This document shows positions 1 through 7,472 of a DNA stretch of 7,472 bases, one piece after another. The DNA is taken from contig JASLDQ010000007.1 in assembly GCA_030151505.1 (NCBI GenBank), positions 1 to 7,472 on the forward strand, given 5' to 3'. Numbering within the stretch: position 1 is the stretch's first letter; every line of letters begins with the position of its first letter. This stretch comes from Chromobacteriaceae bacterium. Lineage in GTDB: Bacteria; Pseudomonadota; Gammaproteobacteria; Burkholderiales; Aquaspirillaceae. The notes beneath the pieces are model-generated. The model had not been told where the DNA came from. It searched no databases and was given only the letters and a program-made list of their open reading frames with translations. Both the position numbers and the translations under genes were made by a program.

Positions 1-1
1 C

Positions 2-928
2 GAGGAATATTTCACCGCCGCCTTGCTCTACAACGTGCCGCTGGCGCTTTATGCCCTCGATCACGACCTGAGCCTCGAAGGCGGCGTCGAGCGGGCCGCC
101 TTGCGCGCGGTCGGGGACGACTACACGATGTTCTCCCGTGAAGTCTTTGCCGCCGCCGGCCTGCCCTCCGAGCTGATCGAGCGGCTGTTCTCCCAGTACG
201 ACCTCAGCCGCAACCGCCTGCTGCTGCGCCATGCCATCACCGTGGCCAACCATGTATGCGACGGCTGGTGGCTGCCCAAGGTGCAGGATCACCTGCGCGC
301 GGCGGCCGACCTGCTGGTCGTCCCGGTCGAACAGACCTGGCACAGTCTGGTCTCGTCGTCGCTGGCGCTGGCGCGCGCAGGCTACACCCGCGCCTATGCC
401 GATCCCGCCCGGGTGCTGCCGCTGGAAGCCCAGGCTCCGCTGGTGTCCGAGCACGAGTTCCTCCATCTGGACTGGCAGAACGACACCGACAATGCCGAGG
501 CCGCCTTCGGGCTGGAGGTCTGCAACGTCCTGCGCCGCATCGTCGGAGTGGCCGATTGCGACCGGACGGTGTTCTTCCAGTTCGACGCCGGCGAGGATGC
601 CCTGCTGTCGCGTTACCACATCGGCGTCGATCGCAGCGCCGGCCTGATCGACGTACGCATTCCCGTGCACGAAGGAAGCTTTTTCGCCGCCTTCGCCACC
701 AAGCCGCAGGCTTTCCGCTGCCAGCCGGAACAGTTTGCCGCGCTCAAGACGCGCTATCCGCATCCCTTCTGGGATCATGTCGCCGACAGTGGTTTCGTGC
801 TGATGTCGGTACTGCGCGAAGGCCGTCTGGCCGGGCTGATCTATGCCGACCGGTTGCCGCGCCTGCAGGCGGTGGACGACGGGGCCTACGCGCAGATCAA
901 GAGTGCGGCGACCGGGCTGAGCCACTAA
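2..928 (+). CDS. HDOD-like signalling protein with GAF-like C-terminus (5' end missing)
   Basis: The frame is open to the left edge, so the N-terminus lies outside; 308 residues and the TAA stop are visible. The in-frame TTG at 23 is probably an internal Leu codon, because coding character continues upstream of it. Visible residues 1-125 are mostly helical and resemble the second half of an HDOD domain, a non-catalytic relative of HD phosphohydrolases: a helix starting EEYFTAALL, then a helix around NRLLLRHAITVANHV (about 71-85). Where an HD enzyme has His-Asp, this protein has Y-N-V-P (10-13), so hydrolase activity is unlikely. Residues about 172-305 resemble a GAF-type sensor fold, ending with strands like FVLMSVLREG and LAGLIYADR, the usual close of a GAF domain. 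HDOD proteins act in cytoplasmic signalling and two-component output; the ligand and partner here are unknown. The gene reads toward the methyltransferase gene but is 316 bases away, so a shared operon is doubtful. The family call rests on pattern recognition only. Confidence 0.6.
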   Translation, partial: EEYFTAALLYNVPLALYALDHDLSLEGGVERAALRAVGDDYTMFSREVFAAAGLPSELIERLFSQYDLSRNRLLLRHAITVANHVCDGWWLPKVQDHLRAAADLLVVPVEQTWHSLVSSSLALARAGYTRAYADPARVLPLEAQAPLVSEHEFLHLDWQNDTDNAEAAFGLEVCNVLRRIVGVADCDRTVFFQFDAGEDALLSRYHIGVDRSAGLIDVRIPVHEGSFFAAFATKPQAFRCQPEQFAALKTRYPHPFWDHVADSGFVLMSVLREGRLAGLIYADRLPRLQAVDDGAYAQIKSAATGLSH

Positions 929-950
929 GCAGCGGCCCAGCCCGCGCTGT

Positions 951-984
951 TGCGGACCGGTTCGGGTTCCGCACATCGCTTTTG
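951..984 (+). terminator. Weak candidate rho-independent terminator of the HDOD gene
   Basis: It lies 22 bases after the stop codon. TGCGGA (951-956) pairs with TCCGCA (968-973), and CC (957-958) can add two pairs with GG (965-966) across a one-base bulge, leaving a six-base loop. A run of four T (980-983) follows, but it starts six bases after the stem rather than directly against it. This is weaker than a classical intrinsic terminator, and the hairpin could be chance in GC-rich DNA. Confidence 0.3.
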
Positions 985-1146
985 GTGTTTGGTGCAGCGG
1001 CGTTCTCATCCGCCGCCGTGCAGGATTCTGCGCCGGTCCTACATCCGTCGGCGCGCCCGTTCCGCCGGACCGAGGCTTCCCTGCCTGATACATCCGGCGC
1101 GGCGTTTCCCTTGCCCGGCGCCCCGGGCTGTCAGGCCGTTCCGCCT

Positions 1147-1185
1147 AATCCGGAAATGGGGCTGGCAAGAACCTGGCCCCGGATT
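1147..1185. repeat. Imperfect inverted repeat upstream of the methyltransferase promoter
   Basis: AATCCGG (1147-1153) is the exact reverse complement of CCGGATT (1179-1185). In an alternative fold, the continuous right arm GCCCCGGATT (1176-1185) pairs with AATCC and GGGGC on the left, separated by a six-base bulge. No T-run follows on either side, so it does not look like an intrinsic terminator. It could be an operator, an mRNA structure or a copy of a genomic repeat; I see no second copy in the window. Confidence 0.4.
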
Positions 1186-1204
1186 GCGCCCCTTCGAGCC
1201 GGTT

Positions 1205-1236
1205 TTGCCGCACGTGCCCTCATTCCCCGCTACACT
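1205..1236 (+). promoter_or_regulatory. Candidate promoter of the methyltransferase gene
   Basis: TACACT (1231-1236) matches the sigma-70 -10 consensus TATAAT at four of six positions and ends eight bases before the ATG. A possible -35, TTGCCG (1205-1210), sits 20 bases upstream, which is longer than the preferred 17, so it is doubtful. A start about seven bases after the -10 would place transcription at about 1243-1245, on or just before the start codon. Inferred from spacing only. Confidence 0.4.
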
Positions 1237-1244
1237 CGCGCGCC

Positions 1245-2030
1245 ATGAAATTCATCGCTTCCCCCCAAAACGATACGGTCAAGACGCTGGCGCGCCTCGT
1301 CGACAAGCCGGCCGAACGCCGCCGCGCCGGCGTGGTCGTGCTCGAAGGCCTGCATCTGCTCGACGCCTGCCTCGACCGCCACGACGACGTGCGCCAAGTG
1401 CTGGTGCGCGACGACGCGCTCGACCACCCCGAAGTCGCCGCCTTGTTGCGGCGGCTGCCGGCTTCGTGCGAGCGCCTTGCGCTGGCGCCGGCCGCGCTCA
1501 AGAAGCTCAGCAGCCTCGCCAGTCCGCCCGAAATCATCGCGGTCGCCGGGCTGCCGTCGTCGCGCCGGCCGGCCGACCCGAGCTGTCTCCTGCTGGAGGA
1601 CGTGCAGGATCCCGGCAACCTCGGCACCATCCTGCGCACCGCCGCCGCCGCCGGCGTGTTCACGGTCTACCTGTCGGCCGGCTGTGCCGACGTCTGGTCG
1701 GCCAAGGTGCTGCGCGCCGGCATGGGCGCGCATTTCGTGCTGGATATCGTCGAGAACGCCGATCTGGCCGACGTGCTGGGCCGCTTTGCCGGCAAGCGGC
1801 TGGTGACGCATCTGGCCGCCACGCAGTCGCTTTACCAGCTTGAGCTGAGCGGGCCATGCGCCTTCGTGTTCGGCAACGAGGGCGCCGGAGTCAGCGAAAC
1901 GCTGGCCGCGCTGGCACAGGACAAGGTGCTGATTCCGATGCCGGGCGAGGCCGAGTCGCTCAACGTCGCCGTGGCGGCGGCGGTGTGCCTGTTCGAGCGG
2001 GTACGCCAGCGTGCAGGCGGGCGCCCCTGA
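1245..2030 (+). CDS. TrmH/SpoU-family RNA 2'-O-ribose methyltransferase
   Basis: A complete 261-residue protein of the SPOUT superfamily (COG0566 type), predicted to transfer a methyl group from S-adenosylmethionine to a ribose 2'-OH of rRNA or tRNA. Residues 1-95 form an N-terminal substrate-binding region (ending of motif around VVLEGLHLLDACL, 31-43). Residues 113-253 are the catalytic knotted domain. Motif 1 is LLLEDVQDPGNLGTILRTA (115-133), with the conserved Asn125 and the likely catalytic Arg131. Motif 2 is FGNEGAGVS (209-217), and motif 3 is IPMPGEAESLNVAVA (230-244). These build the SAM-binding knot, and all key residues are present. The ATG at 1245 is preferred because the N-terminus from MKFIASPQND matches the usual family start. 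No Shine-Dalgarno sequence precedes it, and a -10-like hexamer lies eight bases upstream, suggesting a leaderless message. Length and N-terminus differ from E. coli RlmB, so I give no symbol; the exact RNA target cannot be read from the sequence. It converges with recD. Confidence 0.93.
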   Translation: MKFIASPQNDTVKTLARLVDKPAERRRAGVVVLEGLHLLDACLDRHDDVRQVLVRDDALDHPEVAALLRRLPASCERLALAPAALKKLSSLASPPEIIAVAGLPSSRRPADPSCLLLEDVQDPGNLGTILRTAAAAGVFTVYLSAGCADVWSAKVLRAGMGAHFVLDIVENADLADVLGRFAGKRLVTHLAATQSLYQLELSGPCAFVFGNEGAGVSETLAALAQDKVLIPMPGEAESLNVAVAAAVCLFERVRQRAGGRP

Positions 2031-2232
2031 GCGTCTGCCAGACCTGCCATCACCGCGAGGCGGGGCGCCGTAGCGAGCCCGGATGAGCCCGCGCGCCATA
2101 GGCATGGCCAGCCGCGCCTGGGCGTCCGGCCGGCGGCAGGCGCCGCGACTTTGCCCGGGCGCCGGGCGTCACGTTCGCCGCCCCGGATCAAAACGGCGGA
2201 TTGGGGGCGCAACGCGGCAAGGCGCAGGCTGG
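2031..2232. other. Intergenic region between convergent methyltransferase and recD genes
   Basis: These 202 bases separate two convergent genes, so at least one terminator is expected. I see only short GC-rich inverted repeats, such as GCCCG/CGGGC around 2155-2169 and CCGCC/GGCGG around 2178-2199, none followed by a clean T-run in either direction. GTCTG-C-CAGAC (2033-2043) is a near-perfect palindrome but has too small a loop for a hairpin. No gene is supported here. Confidence 0.5.
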
Positions 2233-4188
2233 CTAGTCCGTCGCCAGCGCCTCGGCCAGTCCGCTGCTGCGCAGGGTGCGCTGAGCCACTGCACGCGCCA
2301 GCACCGCCGGGGTCGGCGTCAGCAGGGTGAAGCGGGTCTTGGCGCGGGTGATGCCGGTGTAGACCAGTTCGCGTCCCAGCACCGGGTTGTTGCGGTCCGG
2401 CAGCACCAGCGCGGTGTGGCCGAATTCCGACCCCTGGGACTTGTGCACCGTCATCGCGTACACCGTCTCGGCGTCGCCCAGCCGGCTGGGCAGCACCCGT
2501 TTCAGGCTGCCGTCGGCCAGCGCAAAGCACACCCGCAGGCGGCCGTCACCGTCGGGCAGGGTAAGGCCGATGTCACCGTTCATCAGCCCCAGCGCGTAGT
2601 CGTTGCGCGTCACCATCACCGGCCGGCCCGGATACCACTCGCCGTCATGTCCGGCGATCAGCCCGGCGCCGCGCAGGATGGCCGCGCAGCGCAGATTCAG
2701 TCCTTCCACCCCCCATGCCCCGCGCCGCAGCGCGCACAGCAGGCGGAAGGTGCCGAACGCGTCCAGCACGCTGCGCGCCCATTCATCCGCTTTGCCTTCC
2801 GCGCCCCGCGCCACCAGCCGGAGGTAGGGCCGGTAGCCGTCCAGCACCAGCCGGTCGATCTGGCGATCAGCCTCGTCCTTCACCGTCAGCCAGGTCACGT
2901 CCGGCAGTTCCTGCCGCCACACGGCCTCCACCTGCGCCATGTCGCCGGCGTTGACCGCGCGTGCCAGCCGGCCGATGCCGCTGGCCGCGCCAAAGCGGTG
3001 GCTCTTCTTCAGCACCACCACGTGGTCGCCCAGCGGCGACGGGCCTGCATCCAGCGCTTGCACCGCGTAGCCGCTGGCCTGCCGCAGCCAGCCGGCCAGC
3101 TCGGGTGAGCAGTTTGCGGCGGCGTCCGGCGCATCGTGGCCGACCGCATCGGCGCACAGGCTGCCCAGTACCGCGCCGGCCTCGACCGAGGCCAGCTGGT
3201 CCTTGTCGCCCAGCAGGATCAGCCGCGCCTGCGGCGGCAGGGCGGCCAGCACCGACGCCATCATTTCCAGATCCACCATCGACGCTTCGTCGATCACCAG
3301 CACGTCCAGCGCCAGCGGGTTGCCGGCATGGTGGCGGAAGTGGCGCGTGTCCGGCCGGGCCCCCAGAAGCCGGTGCAGGGTGCTGACCTCGGCCGGAATG
3401 TGCGGCCGGACACCTGCATCCAGCTCACCGACCGCCTTGCCGATCGATTCGGTCAGGCGCGCCGCCGCCTTGCCGGTCGGCGCCGCCAGCCGGATCAACA
3501 GCGGGCGGTCCGGGTCGCGTTCCAGCGCCAGCTCCTGCAGCAGTCCCAGCAGCCGCACCACCGTGGTGGTCTTGCCGGTGCCCGGCCCGCCCGAAATCAC
3601 CGCGAAGGCGCTGCGCGCCGCCACCGCGGCCGCGACCGATTGCCAGTGCACCGCCGTCCGGTTTTTCTCGTCGTCACTGCGCAGCGGGCCGAACAACGCA
3701 TCCAGCCGCGCGGCCAGGTCGGCCGGCACGGCCAGGCGTTGCGCCAGCCGCTGGCGGATGCCGAGGGCCACCTGCCGTTCGTAATGCCAGTAGCGGCGCA
3801 GATACAGCCGCCCGCCCGTCAGCACCAGCGGCGACGTGCCGTCCGCCAGCGGGCCGCCGACCACGGCCGACGCGGCCAGCTGGCCGGTCCAGTCGGCCGG
3901 AACGAGGCCGGTGAGCCAGTGCTCGGGTAGCCGGGGCGGCGGATCGGGCAGGGCGAGCTCGGGCGGCGGCAGCGACAGCGCGCCGGCCGGGTCGGCCAGC
4001 GTGACGGCCAGGTCGAGCGCCGGATGGCCCCGGCCGAGCTGATGGCTGGCGAGCGCGGCGGCCAGCAGCACGCGCGGTTCGCGTTCGCCGCCGTCGTCGT
4101 GCAGAAAGCGGGCGAAGGCGCGGTCGAGCGGCCTGAGCCAGCGCAGCGCCACCCAGGCGTCCAGCGTGGCGAACAGTTCAGCCGGCAT
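2233..4188 (-). CDS. recD: RecD, exodeoxyribonuclease V alpha subunit (5'-3' helicase)
   Basis: Complete 651-residue RecD, slightly longer than the E. coli protein (608). In RecBCD it is the fast 5'-3' superfamily 1B motor that unwinds broken DNA ends and limits RecA loading until Chi is met. The N-terminal domain (about 1-165) contacts the rest of the complex. The helicase core follows: Walker A GGPGTGKTT (200-208, Lys206), motif Ia APTGKAAARL (236-245), STLHRLLGA (269-277), Walker B VLVIDEASMVD (296-306, Asp300 and Glu301), motif III LLGDKDQLASVEAG (325-338), KKSHRFG (394-400), RPVMVTRNDYALGLMNGDIG (522-541), motif V MTVHKSQGSEF (579-589) and motif VI ELVYTGITRAKTRF (607-620). No key residue is missing. 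The ATG start is supported by an AAGGAGA ribosome binding site six bases upstream and by N-terminal similarity to E. coli RecD. It overlaps the end of recB by 11 bases, so the two are co-transcribed and probably translationally coupled. The only gene it could be confused with is the stand-alone RecD2, but the recB neighbour excludes that. Confidence 0.97.
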   Translation of the reverse strand: MPAELFATLDAWVALRWLRPLDRAFARFLHDDGGEREPRVLLAAALASHQLGRGHPALDLAVTLADPAGALSLPPPELALPDPPPRLPEHWLTGLVPADWTGQLAASAVVGGPLADGTSPLVLTGGRLYLRRYWHYERQVALGIRQRLAQRLAVPADLAARLDALFGPLRSDDEKNRTAVHWQSVAAAVAARSAFAVISGGPGTGKTTTVVRLLGLLQELALERDPDRPLLIRLAAPTGKAAARLTESIGKAVGELDAGVRPHIPAEVSTLHRLLGARPDTRHFRHHAGNPLALDVLVIDEASMVDLEMMASVLAALPPQARLILLGDKDQLASVEAGAVLGSLCADAVGHDAPDAAANCSPELAGWLRQASGYAVQALDAGPSPLGDHVVVLKKSHRFGAASGIGRLARAVNAGDMAQVEAVWRQELPDVTWLTVKDEADRQIDRLVLDGYRPYLRLVARGAEGKADEWARSVLDAFGTFRLLCALRRGAWGVEGLNLRCAAILRGAGLIAGHDGEWYPGRPVMVTRNDYALGLMNGDIGLTLPDGDGRLRVCFALADGSLKRVLPSRLGDAETVYAMTVHKSQGSEFGHTALVLPDRNNPVLGRELVYTGITRAKTRFTLLTPTPAVLARAVAQRTLRSSGLAEALATD

Positions 4189-7100
4189 GATCGGTCTCCT
4201 TGTGGTCGGCGTGGGCGAACAGCGCGTCCAGTGCCTCGATCAGGCCTTGCGGCGGGTGTTCGCACACCATGCCGCGCCCGCGCTCGTCCAGCCCGCGCAG
4301 GAAAAGGTAGACGAAGCCGCCGACGTGCCGACCGTAGTCGTAGCGCGGGCCAAGCCGGTGTTTGAGCAGGCGGTGCAGGGCCAGGGTGTAGAGCACGCCC
4401 TGCAGGTCGTAGCGGTGCTCCAGCATCGCGTGGCGCATCGCGGCCGGGGTATAGGCGGCGGCGTCCGGGCCCAGCCAGTTGGATTTGTAGTCGGCCACGT
4501 AGAAGCGGCCTTCGTGTTCGAACACCAGATCGATGAAGCCCTTGAACATGCCGTTGAGCATGGCCGGCGCCAGTTGCGGTCGCGCGGCGCCGGGCCAGAG
4601 CGACTGGCTCACCAGCGCGTCGATCCGTTTGATCGGCACCCGCTCGCTGCCGAGCCAGAATTCCATTTCCGCCCGGGCGGCGCGCGGCGACAGGTCGGCC
4701 AGCACCACCGGTGCCGCGCTGTCGGGCAGCGGCAGCGGCAGGCGCAAGAGCTGCGGCAGCCAGTCGTCGAAGAAGCCGATCCAGCCGGTCAGCGTGCGGC
4801 GCTGGCAGCGGCGGGCCAGCATGTCCTGCCGCATTCCGCCGTCAGCGGCGGCGCGGGCGAAGCCGGCGGTGGCGGCCCATTCCAGCAGGCCGTGCAGAAA
4901 CACCCCGGCCTTGGGGCCACGGTAGAAGTCATGCAGGGTGCGGCCGGCGGCGGCCAGCGGCGTGTCGATGTCCTGCTCGCTGTCGGTCTGGTTCTCGTCG
5001 CCCAGCACCGCCGCGATCGGGTTGTCGGGGCCGGCGACGGGGCGCTCGCCGGCGCCGCCCTGCATATTGTTCAACAGCGCGGTATAGCTCGATACCCACC
5101 AGTCGCGCCCGATGCGGCCGCTGAAACGGCGCGCGTCGTGCAACACCGCGTCGTCGCGGCGAGGCTGCCAGCGCGTGTCGTCCGCGTCGGGCGCGGCGAC
5201 GACGATGGCGCCGGGATGCGATTCCAGCGTGGCGGCGAGCTGCTCCAGCCGTTCGGCCAGGCTGGCCTCATCCAGCGGCCGGCCCGCGCCGAGCAGGCAG
5301 CCCAGTCCGCCTTCCTGAATCCGGCAGGCCCTGTTCTTGCCCGAGCCGCTTGCCAGCGGCGCCGTGCCCACCCACAAGGCATGGCGGGCGCGGGTCAGCG
5401 CCACATAGACCAGCCGGATGTCCTCCGCCAGCCGCTCGCGCTGGCAAGCCTGCCGGCCGGCCTCGTCCAGGTTGGACAGGTCGAGCTGCAGCTCGCCGTC
5501 ATCGTCGTGCCAGCTCAGGGTCTTGAGCTTGGCGAAATCGACCGGTTTGAAGCCGCACAGGAAGGGCAGGAACACCAGCGGATATTCCAGTCCCTTGGAC
5601 TTGTGGATGGTCACCACCCGCACCAGCTCGGCCTCGCTTTCCAGCCGCAGCACGCTGTCGTTGCCGGGCGCATGGATTTGCCCCGCCAGGTGGCGGATAA
5701 GGCCCAGTTCGCCGTCGCTGTGCTGGCTGTCGGCCTGCAGCCGCTCGGCCAGATGCAGGAGATTGGTCAGTGCGCGCTCGCCGCCCCGGTCGGCGCGGGC
5801 CAGCAGGCGCTGCGGCAGTTTCTCGTCGCGCATCAGCTGGCGCAGCATCGGCAGCACGCCCTGCTGCTGCCACTGGCGGCGGTAGTCGCGGAAGCGTTCG
5901 ACCGCGTCTTCCCACGCCAGCTCGTCGCCGGCCAGCCGGTCGAGCTCTGCCAGCGGGGTGGCGAGCGTGATGGTGGCGAGCGCGGCGCGCACCCGGCGAC
6001 CGTCCTCGGGAAACGCGGCGGCCTCCAGCCAGCGCAGCAAGTCGGCGGCCTCCTGGCTGGCGAACACCGAATCCTTGTCGGACAGGTATACCGAGCGCAC
6101 CCCGCGCCGGTCCAGTTCGTCGCGGATCAGGCGGGCCTCGAAACGGTCGCGCACCAGCACCGCGATGTCGCGCGGGCGCACCGGCTTGTCCCGTTGGCCT
6201 TCGGCCCGGAAGACGCTAATCGGCGCACCTTCGCCGGGCCGGGCCTGCTGCGGAGGGGCGTTCTCGTCGTCCGGCGCGCTATTGAGCACCGCCACGATCC
6301 GGCTGGCCGCGGCCGCGGCCATGGCGAGCTGGTAGTCGGATTTCCTGACCAGCCCGTCGTCATCGCCATCCTGCCGCCACAGCGTCAGCGCCGGGGCGGG
6401 CTTGCCGTCGAGCAGCAGCGTTTCCTTGCGCCCGCGCGCGGCGACCTCGTCGAAGGGAATGCCGGGGTAGAGGAAGATGCCGGCGGCGGCTTCGCTTGTT
6501 CCCCGATCCTCCTCGTGGAGAGGCGGTGCATCCCGCAGCGAGCGGTCGGCGGTGGCGAATACATGGTTGACCGCCGCCACCAGCGCCCCGGTCGAGCGGT
6601 AGTTGGTGTGCAGGGTGTAGACCCGGGCCTCGCCCGCGTCGCGGCGTGCCTGCAGGTAGGTGAAGATGTCGGCGCCGCGGAAGGCGTAGATGGCCTGCTT
6701 GGGGTCGCCGATCATGAAGAAGCCGGTGCGCTCACCCGCGGGCGGCTCGGCGTAGACCGTGCGGAAAATGCGGTACTGCGCCGGGTCGGTGTCCTGGAAC
6801 TCGTCGATCATCGCGACCGGGAACTGCGCCCGCAGCGTGGCGGCGAGCTTGTCGCGGCCGGAGCTGGCGGGGGCCAGCGCGGTGTCCAGCCGCGAGATCA
6901 TGTCGTCGAAGCCGATTTCGGCGCGGCGCTGCTTTTCGGCCTCCAGTCGGGCGGCGATCCAGCGGGCCGCGTGGGCGCGCAGTGCGCTGGCGGTCTGCGG
7001 CAGCCGCGTGAGCTGGCCGGGCAGGGCGGCGAGGGCGTCGAGCGCCGCATGGCCGGGCGTGGCGTGGCCGGCCACGGTGATCTCGGCCAGTCCGGCGGGC

Positions 7101-7472
7101 GTCAGGCGCTGCCAGGCGGTTTTGCTCAGTTCGGGGGCGATGGCGTCCGGGCTGTCGGCCCAGTCGCGAAGGGCGGCCATCCAGTCGGCGCGCGACTTGC
7201 TGTTGAGGCTGCGCGCATTGATCGTCTTGGCGGCCACGCCCGCTTCCAGCAGCGCGGCCAACTCGTCGCACCAGCCGTCCCGCCACGGCGCCTTGAGCGC
7301 GTCGAGTCGCGCCCGCCGCTCGGCCCCGACTCCGGCCAGCAGCTCGTCCAGACCAACGGCCGGATCGACCGGCGGCAGGCGGTCCAGGTGGGGCAGCAAG
7401 GGGGCGATGCCGGTCCATAGCGCGTCCGGCTGACCGAAGAGGCCGCTCACGGTCTCGAGTTGCGCCGCGTCC
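4178..7472 (-). CDS. recB: RecB, exodeoxyribonuclease V beta subunit (5' end missing)
   Basis: The frame is open through the right edge, giving 1097 visible residues (numbered here from the first full codon, 7469-7471). E. coli RecB has 1180; from alignment by eye the missing part is roughly 100-200 residues and includes Walker A. The GTG at 7448-7450 is an internal Val, not a start. RecB is the 3'-5' superfamily 1A helicase plus the only nuclease of RecBCD. Visible helicase motifs: [11 protein letters not shown] (222-230), [17 protein letters not shown] (255-268), IV NYRS (290-293), [13 protein letters not shown] (621-632) and [12 protein letters not shown] (688-697). The C-terminal nuclease domain has HGLLEWA with His860, EMEF (935-938), GFIDLVF with Asp981, ADYKSNWLG with Asp994 and Lys996, and YDLQ (1021-1024). 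His, Asp, Asp and Lys correspond to E. coli H956, D1067, D1080 and K1082, so both activities should be intact. It ends inside recD. recC is expected beyond the right edge. Confidence 0.97.
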   Translation of the reverse strand, partial: DAAQLETVSGLFGQPDALWTGIAPLLPHLDRLPPVDPAVGLDELLAGVGAERRARLDALKAPWRDGWCDELAALLEAGVAAKTINARSLNSKSRADWMAALRDWADSPDAIAPELSKTAWQRLTPAGLAEITVAGHATPGHAALDALAALPGQLTRLPQTASALRAHAARWIAARLEAEKQRRAEIGFDDMISRLDTALAPASSGRDKLAATLRAQFPVAMIDEFQDTDPAQYRIFRTVYAEPPAGERTGFFMIGDPKQAIYAFRGADIFTYLQARRDAGEARVYTLHTNYRSTGALVAAVNHVFATADRSLRDAPPLHEEDRGTSEAAAGIFLYPGIPFDEVAARGRKETLLLDGKPAPALTLWRQDGDDDGLVRKSDYQLAMAAAAASRIVAVLNSAPDDENAPPQQARPGEGAPISVFRAEGQRDKPVRPRDIAVLVRDRFEARLIRDELDRRGVRSVYLSDKDSVFASQEAADLLRWLEAAAFPEDGRRVRAALATITLATPLAELDRLAGDELAWEDAVERFRDYRRQWQQQGVLPMLRQLMRDEKLPQRLLARADRGGERALTNLLHLAERLQADSQHSDGELGLIRHLAGQIHAPGNDSVLRLESEAELVRVVTIHKSKGLEYPLVFLPFLCGFKPVDFAKLKTLSWHDDDGELQLDLSNLDEAGRQACQRERLAEDIRLVYVALTRARHALWVGTAPLASGSGKNRACRIQEGGLGCLLGAGRPLDEASLAERLEQLAATLESHPGAIVVAAPDADDTRWQPRRDDAVLHDARRFSGRIGRDWWVSSYTALLNNMQGGAGERPVAGPDNPIAAVLGDENQTDSEQDIDTPLAAAGRTLHDFYRGPKAGVFLHGLLEWAATAGFARAAADGGMRQDMLARRCQRRTLTGWIGFFDDWLPQLLRLPLPLPDSAAPVVLADLSPRAARAEMEFWLGSERVPIKRIDALVSQSLWPGAARPQLAPAMLNGMFKGFIDLVFEHEGRFYVADYKSNWLGPDAAAYTPAAMRHAMLEHRYDLQGVLYTLALHRLLKHRLGPRYDYGRHVGGFVYLFLRGLDERGRGMVCEHPPQGLIEALDALFAHADHKETDHAG
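4195..4201 (-). promoter_or_regulatory. Ribosome binding site of recD inside the 3' end of recB
   Basis: On the - strand, AAGGAGA ends six bases before the recD ATG (4186-4188). The same bases encode Lys-Glu-Thr near the RecB C-terminus. This strong Shine-Dalgarno sequence fixes the recD start and implies that ribosomes finishing recB at the TGA (4178-4180) are well placed to reinitiate on recD. Confidence 0.85.

Larger units (their letters stand above)
929..1244. other. Intergenic region between the HDOD gene and the methyltransferase gene
   Basis: This 316-base stretch shows no convincing gene. Frames running through it on the + strand read as Arg/Pro/Ala-rich low-complexity protein and are extensions of shadow frames from the flanking genes. 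It holds a weak terminator-like hairpin shortly after the HDOD stop codon, an inverted repeat near its middle-right, and a -10-like hexamer at its right edge. No tRNA-like or riboswitch-like structure was recognised. Confidence 0.6.

Noticed and set aside
820..832. A sequence resembling the Neisseria DNA uptake signal (GCCGTCTGG)
   Set aside because: It lacks the final AA of GCCGTCTGAA, occurs once, and sits inside coding sequence, so it is not an uptake signal.
256..1248. A 330-codon + strand frame spanning the HDOD gene and the following gap
   Set aside because: It is an Arg/Pro/Ala-rich shadow of the HDOD gene that continues into the intergenic region. It has no domain-like pattern and no good start.
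1230..2105. A 291-codon - strand frame opposite the methyltransferase gene
   Set aside because: The + strand frame carries complete SPOUT motifs. The opposite frame is a compositional shadow rich in Arg, Gly and Gln.
2083..3930. Long + strand open frames opposite recD
   Set aside because: They are also in codon register opposite recD and are explained by its codon use. Their translations are low-complexity and Arg/Gln/His-rich.
4166..7420. A 1084-codon open frame on the + strand opposite recB
   Set aside because: It is in codon register with recB, so its stops could only come from TTA, CTA or TCA codons in recB, which are nearly absent in this GC-rich gene. The translation is Gln/Arg/Gly/Ala-rich with no recognisable domain, whereas recB has all expected motifs.
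1..7472. A defence island, mobile element or novel system
   Set aside because: All genes are recognisable core functions with uniform composition. No transposase, integrase, toxin-antitoxin pair, repeat array or unexplained gene cluster is visible.

Overview
This is a GC-rich window (roughly two thirds G+C by eye) from what is probably a betaproteobacterium. A Chromobacterium-like member of the Neisseriales is possible, but that is inferred from protein style and GC content, not proven. It holds four protein genes, two of them cut by the window edges. No tRNA, rRNA, insertion sequence, CRISPR array, phage gene or attachment site was seen.

Left part, + strand: the 3' part of a gene for a degenerate HDOD-type signalling protein with a GAF-like C-terminus (2-928). 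A 316-base gap follows (929-1244) with a weak terminator-like hairpin, an inverted repeat and, at its right edge, a -10-like hexamer almost touching the next start codon. Then comes a complete TrmH/SpoU-family RNA 2'-O-methyltransferase (1245-2030), which appears to have a leaderless or near-leaderless start.

Right part, - strand: after a 202-base gap between convergent genes comes recD (2233-4188). Upstream of it, overlapping by 11 bases, is recB (4178 to the right edge, 5' end missing). The recD ribosome binding site lies inside the last recB codons. RecB and RecD are two of the three subunits of exodeoxyribonuclease V (RecBCD), the helicase-nuclease that resects double-strand breaks and loads RecA at recombination hotspots. 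The third gene, recC, is expected beyond the right edge, upstream of recB. All helicase motifs and the nuclease active site that fall inside the window look intact.

The window looks like ordinary chromosomal housekeeping sequence, and I found no convincing undescribed system. Long open frames opposite recB and recD are explained by the scarcity of TTA, CTA and TCA codons. The points most worth a second look are the leaderless start of the methyltransferase, the degenerate HDOD/GAF protein, the recB/recD coupling and a small RecB linker expansion.
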